64,000 bases of DNA, taken from positions 248,001 through 312,000 of the forward strand of contig NZ_JAUDRZ010000008.1 in NCBI RefSeq assembly GCF_030380735.1. Direction: 5' to 3'. A program made the translations under genes and the position numbers. Source of the stretch: Rhizobium sp. S152 (GTDB taxonomy: Bacteria > Pseudomonadota > Alphaproteobacteria > Rhizobiales > Rhizobiaceae). The notes beneath the pieces are model-generated. The model was not told where the DNA came from and searched no databases. It saw only the letters and a program-made list of their open reading frames with translations. Within the stretch, counting starts at the first letter, position 1; every line of letters starts with the position of its first letter. Positions 43,529 to 52,737 of this stretch are shown piece by piece.

Positions 43529-43602
43529 ACCTGAACTACAAACCGATGAAACACGGTCCGGCCAATCGGACGGACCGCAAGGCGATATGAGGTTGCCTGA
43601 CG

Positions 43603-43869
43603 ATGAATGAAGCTGATGCACTCGATATCTTCCAGGCTGCGATCTGGACTGTTCTTGTTTCCGCCGGTCCCGCGGTAGGCGCGGCCATGGTTGTCGGCCT
43701 TGTCATCGCGCTGCTCCAGGCGCTGACGCAAGTTCAGGAAGCGACGCTGACCTTCGTTCCGAAGATCGTCACGGTTCTCGTCACCATCGGCATCTCCGCG
43801 CCCTTCGTCGGTTCGCAGATTTCCATTTTCACCAATATGGTGTTTTCGCGCATCCAGACGGGCTTCTGA
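43603..43869 (+). CDS. fliQ: Flagellar export apparatus protein FliQ
   Basis: An 88-residue two-helix membrane protein of the export gate: Val-Ser-Ala-Gly-Pro in helix 1, Gln-Ala-Leu-Thr-Gln-Val-Gln-Glu-Ala-Thr-Leu-Thr-Phe-Val-Pro-Lys in the loop and Ile-Ser-Ala-Pro-Phe in helix 2. It lies 74 bp after flgD. Confidence 0.95.
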   Translation: MNEADALDIFQAAIWTVLVSAGPAVGAAMVVGLVIALLQALTQVQEATLTFVPKIVTVLVTIGISAPFVGSQISIFTNMVFSRIQTGF

Positions 43870-43877
43870 GCCACCTT

Positions 43878-43898
43878 CGCGCAAGCTTCGCCATCTAG
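43878..43898 (+). promoter_or_regulatory. Flagellar promoter element before flhA (GCAAG-N9-CTAG)
   Basis: TTCGCGCAAG ends at 43885; nine bases; CTAG 43895-43898; then TTCTCG. It ends 59 bp before the flhA ATG in the fliQ-flhA gap. Confidence 0.6.
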
Positions 43899-43957
43899 TT
43901 CTCGATCCGAATAGGTGGGCATCATGCCCACTCCTCTCATGAAGAGACGGAATCGAA

Positions 43958-46045
43958 ATGGCGCAACCTCCTGCACTTCCCCTTCCGAAACCCGGCCTGA
44001 GCGTTCGCGATATCGGTTTTGCCATGGGCATCATCGTTATCATCTGCGTGCTGTTCCTGCCGATCCCGCCCTTCCTGATCGACATGGGTCTGGCGTTTTC
44101 GATCGCCTTCTCGGTCCTGATCCTGATGGTGGCGCTGTGGATCAAGCGCCCGCTCGATTTCTCGTCCTTCCCGACCATCCTGCTGATCGCGACGATGACG
44201 CGTCTGTCGCTCAACATCGCGACGACACGTGTCATTCTTTCGCATGGCAATGAGGGGCATGGGGCAGCCGGTGGCGTCATCGCCGGCTTTGCGAACCTCG
44301 TCATGTCCGGCGATTTCGTGATCGGTCTGATCGTCTTCCTGATCCTGATTACCATCAATTTCATCGTCATCACCAAGGGTGCGACGCGTATCGCGGAAGT
44401 CGGCGCGCGCTTCACCCTCGATGCCATCCCCGGCAAGCAGATGTCGATCGACGCGGACCTTTCCGCCGGCATCATCGACGAGAAGGAAGCCCAGCGCCGC
44501 CGCAAGGAGCTCGAAGAGGAAAGCTCCTTCTTCGGCGCCATGGACGGTGCGTCCAAGTTCGTGCGCGGCGACGCGATCGCCGGCCTGCTGATCACCGGGA
44601 TCAACGTCTTCGGCGGCATCATCATCGGTTACTTCCGCCACGGCATGCCGATCGGCGAAGCAGCCGACGTTTTCGTCAAGCTGTCTGTCGGTGACGGCCT
44701 CGTCTCGCAGATGCCGGCTCTTATCGTTTCGCTGGCTGCCGGCCTCCTCGTTTCGCGCGGCGGCACCGTTGGTTCGACCGAAGAAGCCGTCGTCAATCAG
44801 CTGAGCGGCTATCCCCGCGCGTTGTCGGTCTCCGCGGTCCTCATGGCCATTCTCGGTCTCATGCCCGGCCTGCCGTTCATCCCCTTCATGTTCCTAGCCG
44901 GCCTTCTGGCCTTCGGTGCCTGGTTCATCCCGCGTCAGGTCGAAGCCGAAGCCAGGACGCGCCGCGAGCAGGAGGAAAAGACAGTCGTCCAGAACAAGGA
45001 GCTGGAGAAGGACTCGGTCAAGTCGGTCCTGCGCACCTCGGAGATCGAGCTCGCGCTCGGCAAGATGGTGTCCACCCGTCTGCTCGGCGCTCACCAGGAA
45101 CTGGCGTTCCGCGTCAGCAAGATGCGCAAGAAGTTCGCGACGCAGTACGGCTTCGTCGTTCCCGAGATCAAGGTCACCGACGATATCGGTATTCCCGAGA
45201 AGTCCTACCAGATCCGCATCCATGGCACGACGGTCGCATCCAATGCGCTGCGTGTCGGCGAAGTCCTGGTGGTCACCGGCTCCGGCCGCAAGCCGAGCAT
45301 TCCCGGCGACGAGATCCGCGAACCCGCCTTCGGCATGCCGGCGGTCTCCATTCTCGAAGCCTTCAGCGACGACCTCAAGCGCGAAGGCTTCCAGCCGATC
45401 GACAATGTCTCCGTCGTCCTCACCCACATGAGCGAGGTCATCCGCAACAATCTGCCGGCGCTCCTGTCCTACAAGGACGTCAAGGTGCTGATCGATCGCC
45501 TCGATCCGGAATACAAGAAACTGGCCGACGAGATCTGCTCGTCGCACATGTCCTATTCCGGCCTGCAGGCGGTCCTCAAGCTGCTACTTGCCGAGCGTGT
45601 CTCGATCCGCAATCTGCATCTCATCCTAGAAGCCGTCGCCGAACTCGCGCCGCATGTCCGCAAGACCGAGCAGATCGTCGAGCACGTGCGCGTGCGCATG
45701 GCCCAGCAGCTTTGCGGCGACCTTGCCGACAACGGTGTGCTGCGCGTCCTGCGATTGGGCAGCAAGTGGGATCTCGCTTTCCACCAGGCGCTCAAGCGCG
45801 ACAACAAGGGCGAAGTCATCGAATTCGACATCGACCCGCGCATGCTGGAGGAGTTCAGCGAGGAGGCAACGGAAGTTATCCGTGAATTCATGGACCGCGG
45901 CCTGCCTTTCGCCCTTGTCACCTCGCCGGAAACACGCTCCTATGTGCGCATGATCATCGAACGCCTGTTCGCAACGCTCCCGGTCCTGTCGCATGTCGAA
46001 CTGGCCAAGGGCATCGAGATAAAGATTCTGGGCTCTATTTCATGA
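43958..46045 (+). CDS. flhA: Flagellar export apparatus protein FlhA
   Basis: The 695-residue proton-driven core of the export gate. About eight N-terminal membrane helices (to about residue 330) include [17 protein letters not shown] (FHIPEP region). The large cytoplasmic domain, with Leu-Leu-Ser-Tyr-Lys-Asp-Val and Ala-Glu-Arg-Val-Ser-Ile-Arg-Asn-Leu, completes it. Overlaps fliR by 4 bp. Confidence 0.97.
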   Translation: MAQPPALPLPKPGLSVRDIGFAMGIIVIICVLFLPIPPFLIDMGLAFSIAFSVLILMVALWIKRPLDFSSFPTILLIATMTRLSLNIATTRVILSHGNEGHGAAGGVIAGFANLVMSGDFVIGLIVFLILITINFIVITKGATRIAEVGARFTLDAIPGKQMSIDADLSAGIIDEKEAQRRRKELEEESSFFGAMDGASKFVRGDAIAGLLITGINVFGGIIIGYFRHGMPIGEAADVFVKLSVGDGLVSQMPALIVSLAAGLLVSRGGTVGSTEEAVVNQLSGYPRALSVSAVLMAILGLMPGLPFIPFMFLAGLLAFGAWFIPRQVEAEARTRREQEEKTVVQNKELEKDSVKSVLRTSEIELALGKMVSTRLLGAHQELAFRVSKMRKKFATQYGFVVPEIKVTDDIGIPEKSYQIRIHGTTVASNALRVGEVLVVTGSGRKPSIPGDEIREPAFGMPAVSILEAFSDDLKREGFQPIDNVSVVLTHMSEVIRNNLPALLSYKDVKVLIDRLDPEYKKLADEICSSHMSYSGLQAVLKLLLAERVSIRNLHLILEAVAELAPHVRKTEQIVEHVRVRMAQQLCGDLADNGVLRVLRLGSKWDLAFHQALKRDNKGEVIEFDIDPRMLEEFSEEATEVIREFMDRGLPFALVTSPETRSYVRMIIERLFATLPVLSHVELAKGIEIKILGSIS

Positions 46046-46794
46046 TAACCGACCCGCAAGGGACCGTGCTGGCGCTCTTCCTGATTTTCTGCAGGATCGG
46101 CGGCTGCGTCATGGCGATGCCCGGCTTTTCCTCGGCGCGCATCCCGATGCAGATCAGGCTCTTCATGGCCGCTGCCCTGTCCCTTGCTATACTGCCTGTC
46201 CTTTGGGACACGGTCTACCCCACGGTCCACACCTCAAGCGCGACCTATATCGGCTTCATCTTCAGCGAGTTGCTGATCGGCCTGATGTACGGAATGCTGG
46301 CGCGCCTCTACACTCTCGGCCTCCAGTTCGCCGCCAGCATTATCGGCATGATGATCGGCTACTCGCAGCCCGGCGCCGCCGATATCTTCGAAGATGCGCC
46401 GGAAAGCAGCCTTTCGGGCTTCATCACCTTCGCCGGCATGATGATTCTTTTCATGATGGACTTCCATCACATCGTCTTCCGGGCGCTGGTCGATTCCTAC
46501 ACGGCCATGCCCTTCGGCGGCGTCATGCAGATGCGCGCCACGCTGATCTCGTTTACCGACACGCTGTCGTCCACCACTTACATCATGTTGCGGCTCTGCA
46601 GCCCGTTTCTGATCTACGGACTGATGTTCAACGTCGCCATCGGCTTCATCAACAAGCTGGCGCCGCAGATGCCGGTCTACTTCATTTCGGCCCCTTATCT
46701 GCTGCTCGGCGGCTTGTTTCTCTTCTACTTCTCCGTCGCCGCGCTGGTCAGTCAGTTCGGCCAGTCCTTCGCCAGCGTCTTCATCGGCAGGTAG
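46042..46794 (+). CDS. fliR: Flagellar export apparatus protein FliR
   Basis: A 250-residue membrane protein with about six helices: Phe-Cys-Arg-Ile-Gly-Gly-Cys at helix 1, Ser-Ala-Arg-Ile-Pro in the loop, Glu-Leu-Leu-Ile-Gly-Leu-Met-Tyr-Gly and [11 protein letters not shown] near the C-terminus are FliR features. Coupled to flhA. Confidence 0.96.
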   Translation: MITDPQGTVLALFLIFCRIGGCVMAMPGFSSARIPMQIRLFMAAALSLAILPVLWDTVYPTVHTSSATYIGFIFSELLIGLMYGMLARLYTLGLQFAASIIGMMIGYSQPGAADIFEDAPESSLSGFITFAGMMILFMMDFHHIVFRALVDSYTAMPFGGVMQMRATLISFTDTLSSTTYIMLRLCSPFLIYGLMFNVAIGFINKLAPQMPVYFISAPYLLLGGLFLFYFSVAALVSQFGQSFASVFIGR

Positions 46795-46798
46795 GGAC

Positions 46799-47212
46799 AT
46801 GGCGGAGCAGACACGATCGCAGAAGCTCAAACGCCTGGTGGCGGTGCAGCGTCACCTTGAGCAGATGGCCGAATTCGATCTCGCCGAAACCACCCGTCAG
46901 CGTGACGAGGTGAACGAGCAGATGGACAGCGTCATCCTGGCCCTGGGGTCCATGGATCCCGTCCATCACGCTTTCTCGCAAGGCTATGCCGACCGCTTCA
47001 ACCGGCTTGGGATCAAGGACCAGCAGTTGACCGGCATGCAGCAGATCCACGAAGGCCGGGTCACCCAGGAGCGCGCCAAGGCCGATCGCCTGGAAGAGAG
47101 CATGCGCGAGGCGCGCGATGCCGAACGGCGTGAGGCCGACGACAACGCGGTCTATGATATCATCGATCAGAAATACGGTACGCCAGCCTCCAGCAAGCTT
47201 CAGAAACCATAA
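46799..47212 (+). CDS. Coiled-coil protein after fliR; candidate FliJ
   Basis: A 137-residue charged protein, almost wholly alpha-helical coiled coil with a central break (about 45-70, Leu-Gly-Ser-Met-Asp-Pro). Size, helix-turn-helix layout and location in the flhA-fliR operon fit FliJ, the FliI-associated escort protein, which is otherwise absent. Sequence identity to FliJ cannot be judged by eye. Start is 4 bp after fliR with GTAGGGAC upstream. Confidence 0.6.
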   Translation: MAEQTRSQKLKRLVAVQRHLEQMAEFDLAETTRQRDEVNEQMDSVILALGSMDPVHHAFSQGYADRFNRLGIKDQQLTGMQQIHEGRVTQERAKADRLEESMREARDAERREADDNAVYDIIDQKYGTPASSKLQKP

Positions 47213-47243
47213 TCGTCGCGATCTTAGATAAGAGGATTGTGAC

Positions 47244-47807
47244 TTGGCTATTTCACCTCCGAGTGATCTGGTTCTTGATGTTGTCAAAGCCGCCGACCCG
47301 ACCGAGGTCGAGGCAGCACAGGCAAAATTGAAGGCAAACCAGGCAGCTTTCGCGGCCAACAGCCTGGCGGAAGCCGGCAATGGCTTCACCTCGGCAGTCG
47401 ACGTCCTCGACCGCGCGAGCCAGAAAGCCGGTCTTGCGGACGTCAAGAACCGCGGCACGAAGACCGAAGAGGTGCCGGAAACCTATCGCAAGTTCGAAGC
47501 GATGGTTCTGCAGAACTTCATCAAGAACATGCTTCCGAGCGACAGCGAGGAAGTCTACGGCAAGGGTGCCGCGGGCGACATCTGGAAGGGCATGATGGCC
47601 GAGCAGCTCGGCAATACCATTGCCCAGGGTGACGGCATCGGCGTTGCCAAGCAGCTTTATCACGATGCGCTGAAGAAGCAGCAGGGCGTGGTCAACGCCT
47701 CGGTCGATAATCACGACCGTAACATGGCGCTCAGCATGGTCGACGAGTTCCAGCGCAAGACCTTCGGCACGCCCACCGCCGACAACAAATCCAGCAACGA
47801 CGCCTAA
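47244..47807 (+). CDS. flgJ: Rod-binding protein (FlgJ N-domain / CheL-like)
   Basis: 187 residues from a TTG start (AGAGG upstream; no ATG nearby). The rod-binding domain is clear at about 75-135: Phe-Glu-Ala-Met-Val-Leu-Gln-Asn-Phe-Ile-Lys-Asn-Met-Leu, then Tyr-Gly-Lys-Gly-Ala-Ala-Gly-Asp-Ile-Trp-Lys-Gly-Met and Ala-Gln-Gly-Asp-Gly-Ile-Gly-Val-Ala. It matches the N-terminal half of enteric FlgJ and Caulobacter CheL; the muramidase half is missing and may be supplied by the enzyme at 36771-37355. Confidence 0.85.
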   Translation: MAISPPSDLVLDVVKAADPTEVEAAQAKLKANQAAFAANSLAEAGNGFTSAVDVLDRASQKAGLADVKNRGTKTEEVPETYRKFEAMVLQNFIKNMLPSDSEEVYGKGAAGDIWKGMMAEQLGNTIAQGDGIGVAKQLYHDALKKQQGVVNASVDNHDRNMALSMVDEFQRKTFGTPTADNKSSNDA

Positions 47808-47825
47808 GGGGATCGAGGAAAAACA

Positions 47826-48191
47826 ATGGAAATAATCTCGAACGACTACCGTATCAAATCGGTTCTTGGACGCCTTGAAATGATCATCGACAATGAGAAC
47901 ACGCGCATTGGCAGTGATCCGCAGTTCGATCTCAAGGTTTCGAACGCGCATAAGAGCCGTTGCCTCTATGAGCTGTCCATGCTGTTTCGCGACACCGATC
48001 CCAAGGAATTGGCGGCATCGCATCTGGATCAGCTGCACGGCCTGAAGTCCAAGCTCGTTCTCAACGCACGCCGTGTCGAGGCGCATCTGGAAGCAGTTCG
48101 CACCGTGGCCGATCTCCTGAAGAACGCCGTTCAGGACGCGGATGCCGACGGCACCTATTCGCAAGAGCAGTTCGCTGCGCGTGATGCCTGA
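47826..48191 (+). CDS. Small helical protein; candidate FlgN-type chaperone
   Basis: 121 residues, soluble and helical, with conserved-looking Leu-Glu-Met-Ile-Ile-Asp-Asn-Glu-Asn near residue 20 and a long helix Leu-Lys-Ser-Lys-Leu-Val-Leu-Asn-Ala-Arg-Arg-Val-Glu-Ala-His-Leu-Glu-Ala-Val. This resembles FlgN, the export chaperone of FlgK and FlgL, and the gene follows flgJ as flgN often does. The stop shares a base with the next start. Confidence 0.55.
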   Translation: MEIISNDYRIKSVLGRLEMIIDNENTRIGSDPQFDLKVSNAHKSRCLYELSMLFRDTDPKELAASHLDQLHGLKSKLVLNARRVEAHLEAVRTVADLLKNAVQDADADGTYSQEQFAARDA

Positions 48192-48730
48192 TGATCAAGC
48201 TCGTTATCACAGGCGTCTGGGTTTGCGCGATCACGCTGGCATCGGTCTATTTCTCGGTGCACATGGCGACGGCCCCCGCGCCGGCGCCGGATGATTCCAA
48301 GCAAAGCCAGCTCGAGCTTGTGAAGGGCGAGACGATCACGGTGCCGATCGTCAAGGACGGCGCCGTCAGCGGCTATTTCATCACGAAGATGTCCTTCATG
48401 ATGAACAAGGACGTCGTAAAGGGCGCCACGCTGCCCCTGACCGAAATGACCACCGACGAGCTGTTCACGCTGCTGATCGGCAACAAGATGATCGACATCG
48501 CCAAGGTGAAGTCGTTCGATCCCGGTGCCTTCCGCGACACGATCAAGAAGAACATCAACCAGCACCTGGGCGGCGATTATATCGACCAGGTGATGCTGGA
48601 GCAGATGGACTACCTCTCCAAGGAAGAGGTCGAGGCAAACTCCTCGGGCCAGCCGCCGAAGACGGGCAAGCCGGTCCACATCGTCGAGCCTGTCGCTACG
48701 ACAGGTGAAGCCGCCGCCGCCGGTCACTGA
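48191..48730 (+). CDS. Membrane-anchored FliL-like protein, function unknown
   Basis: 179 residues: an N-terminal membrane helix (about 4-22), a short proline/alanine linker, and a periplasmic domain. Its pattern Val-Pro-Ile-Val-Lys-Asp-Gly ... Tyr-Phe-Ile-Thr-Lys-Met-Ser-Phe ... Phe-Arg-Asp-Thr-Ile-Lys-Lys-Asn-Ile-Asn ... Ile-Asp-Gln-Val-Met-Leu-Glu-Gln-Met-Asp-Tyr is reminiscent of the FliL/stomatin-like fold. Last gene before a strong terminator; cotranslated with the upstream gene. A motor or export accessory role is inference. Confidence 0.65.
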   Translation: MIKLVITGVWVCAITLASVYFSVHMATAPAPAPDDSKQSQLELVKGETITVPIVKDGAVSGYFITKMSFMMNKDVVKGATLPLTEMTTDELFTLLIGNKMIDIAKVKSFDPGAFRDTIKKNINQHLGGDYIDQVMLEQMDYLSKEEVEANSSGQPPKTGKPVHIVEPVATTGEAAAAGH

Positions 48731-48744
48731 TCACCATCAAGTCC

Positions 48745-48778
48745 CGTAAAACGGCGCCGCGAGGCGCCGTTTTACGTT
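48745..48778 (+). terminator. Terminator closing the flhA-fliR operon
   Basis: A perfect 14-bp stem (48745-48758 with 48763-48776) capped by a GCGA tetraloop, with TTTT inside the descending arm. It marks the right end of the flagellar cluster. The gap 48779-49030 after it holds no gene. Confidence 0.85.
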
Positions 48779-49030
48779 GGCGTCGCCGTCTTGGTTAACG
48801 AATTGCTGATTTCGGGCCGGAAATTCGAAGGGTTTTCCTAAAGGTTGCTTGAACTCGTTCTGTTAGAAGCGTCCTCGATGGGCTCGAACACGCATCTGCG
48901 TTCCATATTGCGGAATTCTCATGCGATCGCCCCAGGCGAGCGCGTCCGGTCGAATGGCCTTCCGGTGCGGGAGTAAGTCCTTTGTATTCCGGGTGCGGCA
49001 CGCATGAAGCATTATCGTCAGGAAGTCGGA

Positions 49031-49870
49031 ATGGATCTGATCGCGAATTTCGCGGTGCTTGCGTCACGCCGTACCATCTTTGATCTGCCTGTTTGCGATC
49101 TCGGCTGGGACGATGCGCTCGTTTTCATCAACGAGCTCATCAATATGCCCGTCGGCCAGACGTCCATCTCCTTCGTCAATGCGCACAACATCCTGATGAC
49201 GCTGCGCGATGAGGAGTATCGCGACATCCTGATGCAGAACCTGGTCCTACCTGATGGAATAGGCCTGAACATCGCCTCGAAGATATCGCACGGCTCGCCT
49301 TTCCCGGCCAACCTCAACGGCACGGATTTCGTGCCCGCGCTCCTGACCTTCATGGAGACGCCCCGCCGTATCGGACTGATCGGCGGCAAGCCCGAAGTCG
49401 TTGAAAAAGCCGCTGCAAATTTCCGCCGGCACGCACCCTGGCATCAGTTCATCGTCATCTCCGACGGCTACTTCGACAAGGAGGATCCTTCCGAAGTCAC
49501 CGCCGAGATCGAACGCCAGAAACTCGATATCCTGATCATCGGCATGGGAACGCCGCTGCAGGAGAAATGGGCGCACAAGAATGTCCGCGCCCACCATGCC
49601 CGGCTGGTCCTGACGGTGGGTGCGCTCTTCGATTTCGTCTCCGGCACGGTGCCGCGCGCGCCGAAAACCGTACGCATGATGCGCATGGAGTGGGCCTACA
49701 GGCTGATGCAGGAGCCGAGCCGGCTATGGCGCCGCTATATGATCGGCATCCCGGTCTTTCTCTACTACGTCCTTCAATACCGCATGCATCGTCATGAGCG
49801 GATGCTGACGCGCGTCGAAAACCGGCAGCCCGCGCCGCCGCCTCAGAAGCGCATCGGTCGGATTGGTTGA
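49031..49870 (+). CDS. WecG/TagA/CpsF-family glycosyltransferase
   Basis: 279 residues (GT26). Hallmarks: Phe-Val-Asn-Ala-His-Asn-Ile, Leu-Pro-Asp-Gly-Ile-Gly-Leu (putative catalytic Asp), Asn-Gly-Thr-Asp-Phe-Val-Pro-Ala-Leu-Leu, Gly-Gly-Lys-Pro-Glu-Val-Val, Gly-Met-Gly-Thr-Pro-Leu-Gln-Glu and Gly-Ala-Leu-Phe-Asp-Phe-Val-Ser-Gly-Thr. Such enzymes add ManNAc-type or other sugars to lipid-linked intermediates of surface polysaccharides. AGGAAG 7 bp upstream favours ATG 49031; ATG 49004 would add nine residues. It is followed by a Wzz-type gene, suggesting an exopolysaccharide role. Confidence 0.9.
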   Translation: MDLIANFAVLASRRTIFDLPVCDLGWDDALVFINELINMPVGQTSISFVNAHNILMTLRDEEYRDILMQNLVLPDGIGLNIASKISHGSPFPANLNGTDFVPALLTFMETPRRIGLIGGKPEVVEKAAANFRRHAPWHQFIVISDGYFDKEDPSEVTAEIERQKLDILIIGMGTPLQEKWAHKNVRAHHARLVLTVGALFDFVSGTVPRAPKTVRMMRMEWAYRLMQEPSRLWRRYMIGIPVFLYYVLQYRMHRHERMLTRVENRQPAPPPQKRIGRIG

Positions 49871-49968
49871 TCCGGCACCGTTAACGATTTCTTTGCTATG
49901 AAATTTTAGGATCGGTTAATCATCCCCGCCGGATGAGCAATCGACCTTCATATGCATGAGAAGCGGCG

Positions 49969-51603
49969 ATGCATCAAAACTACACGAAAAGCCAATTCGC
50001 CCGCCGGTCCGCGGCCGCGCACCGTCATCCCGTTGGTAACGATGAGGCATCAGGCATTGCCGGTCCGGAGCTGGAACTGCTTCGTATTCTCCAGCGCGCT
50101 CTTGACGAGCAGAGAACGACGCAGCCTGTCGAGGAGCCGACGCCCGCGCTGGTCAGCCGCATCGAAACCATCCTCGGCAAGCGGCTCGAGGCCGCCAACG
50201 ATTCGGCCATAGGCGAGCCGATCGAACCGCCCCCCGCGTTCGTTGCGCAGATGCAGGTTGTCGAACCGGTTCACGAGGCCGCTCTCTCCGTCGATCATTC
50301 CGAACCTGAACTGCATCATGAAGCGCACTCGCGCTCTATTTCAAAGCTGCTGCCCGCTGTTGCTCTTCTTTGCGCGCTCGGCGCTGCAGTGGGTGCGCTC
50401 GCGCCCACCGGGCCGGTCAAACACACGGCTTCCGGAACTCTCGCTGTCCGGGGCGCGGTCGAAACACGGGCTGCGATGACAAGGGCTGTCGAGAAGATGC
50501 TGGTCTCGCCGCGTGTTATTGCTGCCGCCGTATCAACCTTGAAACTCGATCATGATCCTGAATTCTCGGGGACCGCGACCGGCGCACTGAACGTTGCGGC
50601 GGATCTGTTGTCGGTCCGTGCATCGGCCATCGATCCCGTCTCGCGCGCCGAAGCCTCCCTGATCTCCGCCATCCAGTCCTCCACGAATGACCGGACCGGT
50701 GCCATCGATTTCAGCGTAACCACCGGCAGCGTCGACAAGTCGGCGCGGATCGCCGGCTATCTTGCCTCGGCCGTCACCCGCTCCACCCAGCCGAGCTCGG
50801 CGGATGGCGACGCGTTGAAGAAGGAAAGCGATACCGCGCGCGCAGCATTCGACGCCTTCGTCAAGCAAAGCGGCGAGGGCAACGTCAAGGTCGCGACCGG
50901 TCTGCAGCGGCAGATCGCCGATGTCGATGCCGAGCTGAAGGCCGCGGGCGAGAGGATCGTGACGACGAAGGAAAGCGCCGACCGCCTGAAAGCGGCAAAA
51001 GTCGGTGATATTCTTGCCGGTGTCTTGCCGCCGCAGGCGCTCTCGCCGGCACTCGAGGACAAGCGCGAACGCTACGTTACCGCGAAGGCATCGCTGGCGC
51101 AGCTTTCGGCAAGCCTCGGCCCCCGTCATCCGCGCCTATTGGCCCAGCAGGCGGAAACCGACAGCCTCCGTAGTGCCGTCGCCGACGAACTCGGTCACCT
51201 GCAGCGGCGGTCGGCTGACGATGCCAGGGCCGCCGCCGCCGAAAAGCGGCAGTTCGATAGTCGCCGCAATGCCCTGATCGCTCAAAGCCGCGACACCGGC
51301 GTCGATCTCGCGAAGCTGACGGAACTGCATGACAAGGCCATAGCGGCGCAGACGCGGCTAGAGGATGCCATATCGACCGGATCGCTGCCATCGGATGCCG
51401 CGCAGGTGATGCTGCTGAAGGCACCCCAGGTGACGACGACGCCTTCTGCGGCCGGGCGTTGGCCGATGTCCATAATCGGCGGGTTCATTGGCCTCGGCTT
51501 CGGTGTCATTTTTGCCGTGGCGCGCCTGCTTCGCGGTCGCGGGCGGACAACGTCAAGGATCGAGCCTTCGATGCCGTCCACCGTTGTCGCGGATCAGCCG
51601 TAG
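49969..51603 (+). CDS. Wzz-type polysaccharide chain-length/export protein
   Basis: 544 residues. A long cytoplasmic N-terminus (about 1-118), membrane helix 1 (about 123-145), a periplasmic Wzz domain with coiled coils and the hallmark Leu-Gly-Pro-Arg-His-Pro-Arg-Leu (about 382-389), and membrane helix 2 near 488-510. There is no C-terminal tyrosine kinase. It is like ExoP/GumC periplasmic parts and is likely to set polymer length with the neighbouring glycosyltransferase. Other polysaccharide genes are not in the window. Confidence 0.82.
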   Translation: MHQNYTKSQFARRSAAAHRHPVGNDEASGIAGPELELLRILQRALDEQRTTQPVEEPTPALVSRIETILGKRLEAANDSAIGEPIEPPPAFVAQMQVVEPVHEAALSVDHSEPELHHEAHSRSISKLLPAVALLCALGAAVGALAPTGPVKHTASGTLAVRGAVETRAAMTRAVEKMLVSPRVIAAAVSTLKLDHDPEFSGTATGALNVAADLLSVRASAIDPVSRAEASLISAIQSSTNDRTGAIDFSVTTGSVDKSARIAGYLASAVTRSTQPSSADGDALKKESDTARAAFDAFVKQSGEGNVKVATGLQRQIADVDAELKAAGERIVTTKESADRLKAAKVGDILAGVLPPQALSPALEDKRERYVTAKASLAQLSASLGPRHPRLLAQQAETDSLRSAVADELGHLQRRSADDARAAAAEKRQFDSRRNALIAQSRDTGVDLAKLTELHDKAIAAQTRLEDAISTGSLPSDAAQVMLLKAPQVTTTPSAAGRWPMSIIGGFIGLGFGVIFAVARLLRGRGRTTSRIEPSMPSTVVADQP

Positions 51604-51759
51604 CGGCCTGCGGTCGCATGCCGCGCTTGCCCGACTGCAGGCGCCACATGGATATTTGCTCTTGCATTTGTCGTTTTAGGCAGGCTACGGCGTGCACAGG
51701 CAAGTGACGCGCGCCGGCCCCGGCTAGGATGCGCGAAAGCAACGCAGGAGAAAGTCTTG

Positions 51760-52656
51760 GTGACAGTAATCGACGGCAAGCAGGTCGCAGCCTCAGTCAT
51801 TGAAACGGTGAAGGCGGCAAGCTCGGCTCTGGAAAAGCAGAACGGCGTCCAGACGGGTCTGGCGGTCATCATCGTCGGCGATGATCCGGCAAGTCACGCC
51901 TATGTCGGCTCCAAGAGCCGCATGGCCAAGGAATGCGGCTTCAAATCCGTTCAGCATACGTTGCCGGTCGAGACCACGCAGGAAGAGCTGGCGAGCCTCG
52001 TGGCTTCCCTCAATGCCGATGCTTCCATCCACGGCATTCTCGTCCAGTTGCCGCTACCCAGGCATCTGAACTCCGAACCCATCATCCAGTCGATCCTGCC
52101 CGAGAAGGATGTCGATGGGCTTCATGTCGTCAACGCCGGCAAGCTTGCGACCGGCGACCTCGAAACTGGCCTCGTTTCCTGCACCCCGGCCGGCGCGATG
52201 GTCGTCGTGCGCCGCACCCATGGCGAGGATCTCTCCGGCCTGAACGCGGTCGTCATCGGCCGCTCCAATCTTTTCGGCAAGCCGATGGCGCAGCTGCTGC
52301 TCAACGCCAACGCCACCGTGACGATCGCCCACTCCCGCACCAAGGATCTCCCGGCCGTTTGCCGCAATGCCGATATCCTGGTCGCGGCCGTCGGCCGGCC
52401 CGAGATGGTCAAGGCGGATTGGGTCAAGCCGGGTGCCACCGTCATCGATGTCGGCATCAATCGCATTGCCGCGCCCGAGAAGGGCGAGGGCAAGACCCGC
52501 CTCGTCGGCGATGTCGCCTTTGCCGAAGCCTCCACGGTTGCCGATGTCATTACGCCGGTCCCCGGCGGGGTCGGGCCGATGACGATCGCCATGCTGATGG
52601 CAAACACCGTCATCGCCGCGCACCGCGCTGCCGGCAAGACGCCGCCGAAATTCTAA
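51760..52656 (+). CDS. folD: Methylenetetrahydrofolate dehydrogenase/cyclohydrolase FolD
   Basis: 298 residues; interconverts 5,10-methylene-THF, methenyl-THF and 10-formyl-THF with NADP. Tyr-Val-Gly-Ser-Lys (catalytic Lys), [22 protein letters not shown] and Pro-Gly-Gly-Val-Gly-Pro-Met-Thr are present. The usual Pro-Cys-Thr-Pro reads Ser-Cys-Thr-Pro. GTG 51760 with CAGGAG 9 bp upstream is preferred over TTG 51757. Confidence 0.95.
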   Translation: MTVIDGKQVAASVIETVKAASSALEKQNGVQTGLAVIIVGDDPASHAYVGSKSRMAKECGFKSVQHTLPVETTQEELASLVASLNADASIHGILVQLPLPRHLNSEPIIQSILPEKDVDGLHVVNAGKLATGDLETGLVSCTPAGAMVVVRRTHGEDLSGLNAVVIGRSNLFGKPMAQLLLNANATVTIAHSRTKDLPAVCRNADILVAAVGRPEMVKADWVKPGATVIDVGINRIAAPEKGEGKTRLVGDVAFAEASTVADVITPVPGGVGPMTIAMLMANTVIAAHRAAGKTPPKF

Positions 52657-52718
52657 AGCAATTCCAGGAGAAGCGTGGCTCGGTTTTCCGTCCGCAATGG
52701 CGTCAAAACAAAAGGCTG

Positions 52719-52737
52719 GAACCGCTCAAAGCGGTTC
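52719..52737 (-). terminator. Hairpin at the 3-prime end of aglR
   Basis: An 8-bp GAACCGCT/AGCGGTTC stem with a 3-nt loop overlaps the first base of the aglR stop codon. On the minus strand CCTTTTGTTTT follows 5 bp later, so it is a terminator for aglR and a barrier to folD readthrough. Confidence 0.6.

Noticed and set aside
49905..49919. CtrA box before the Wzz-type gene
   Set aside because: Only 7 of 8 consensus bases match; in AT-rich intergenic DNA this is weak, so it is mentioned but not listed as a site.
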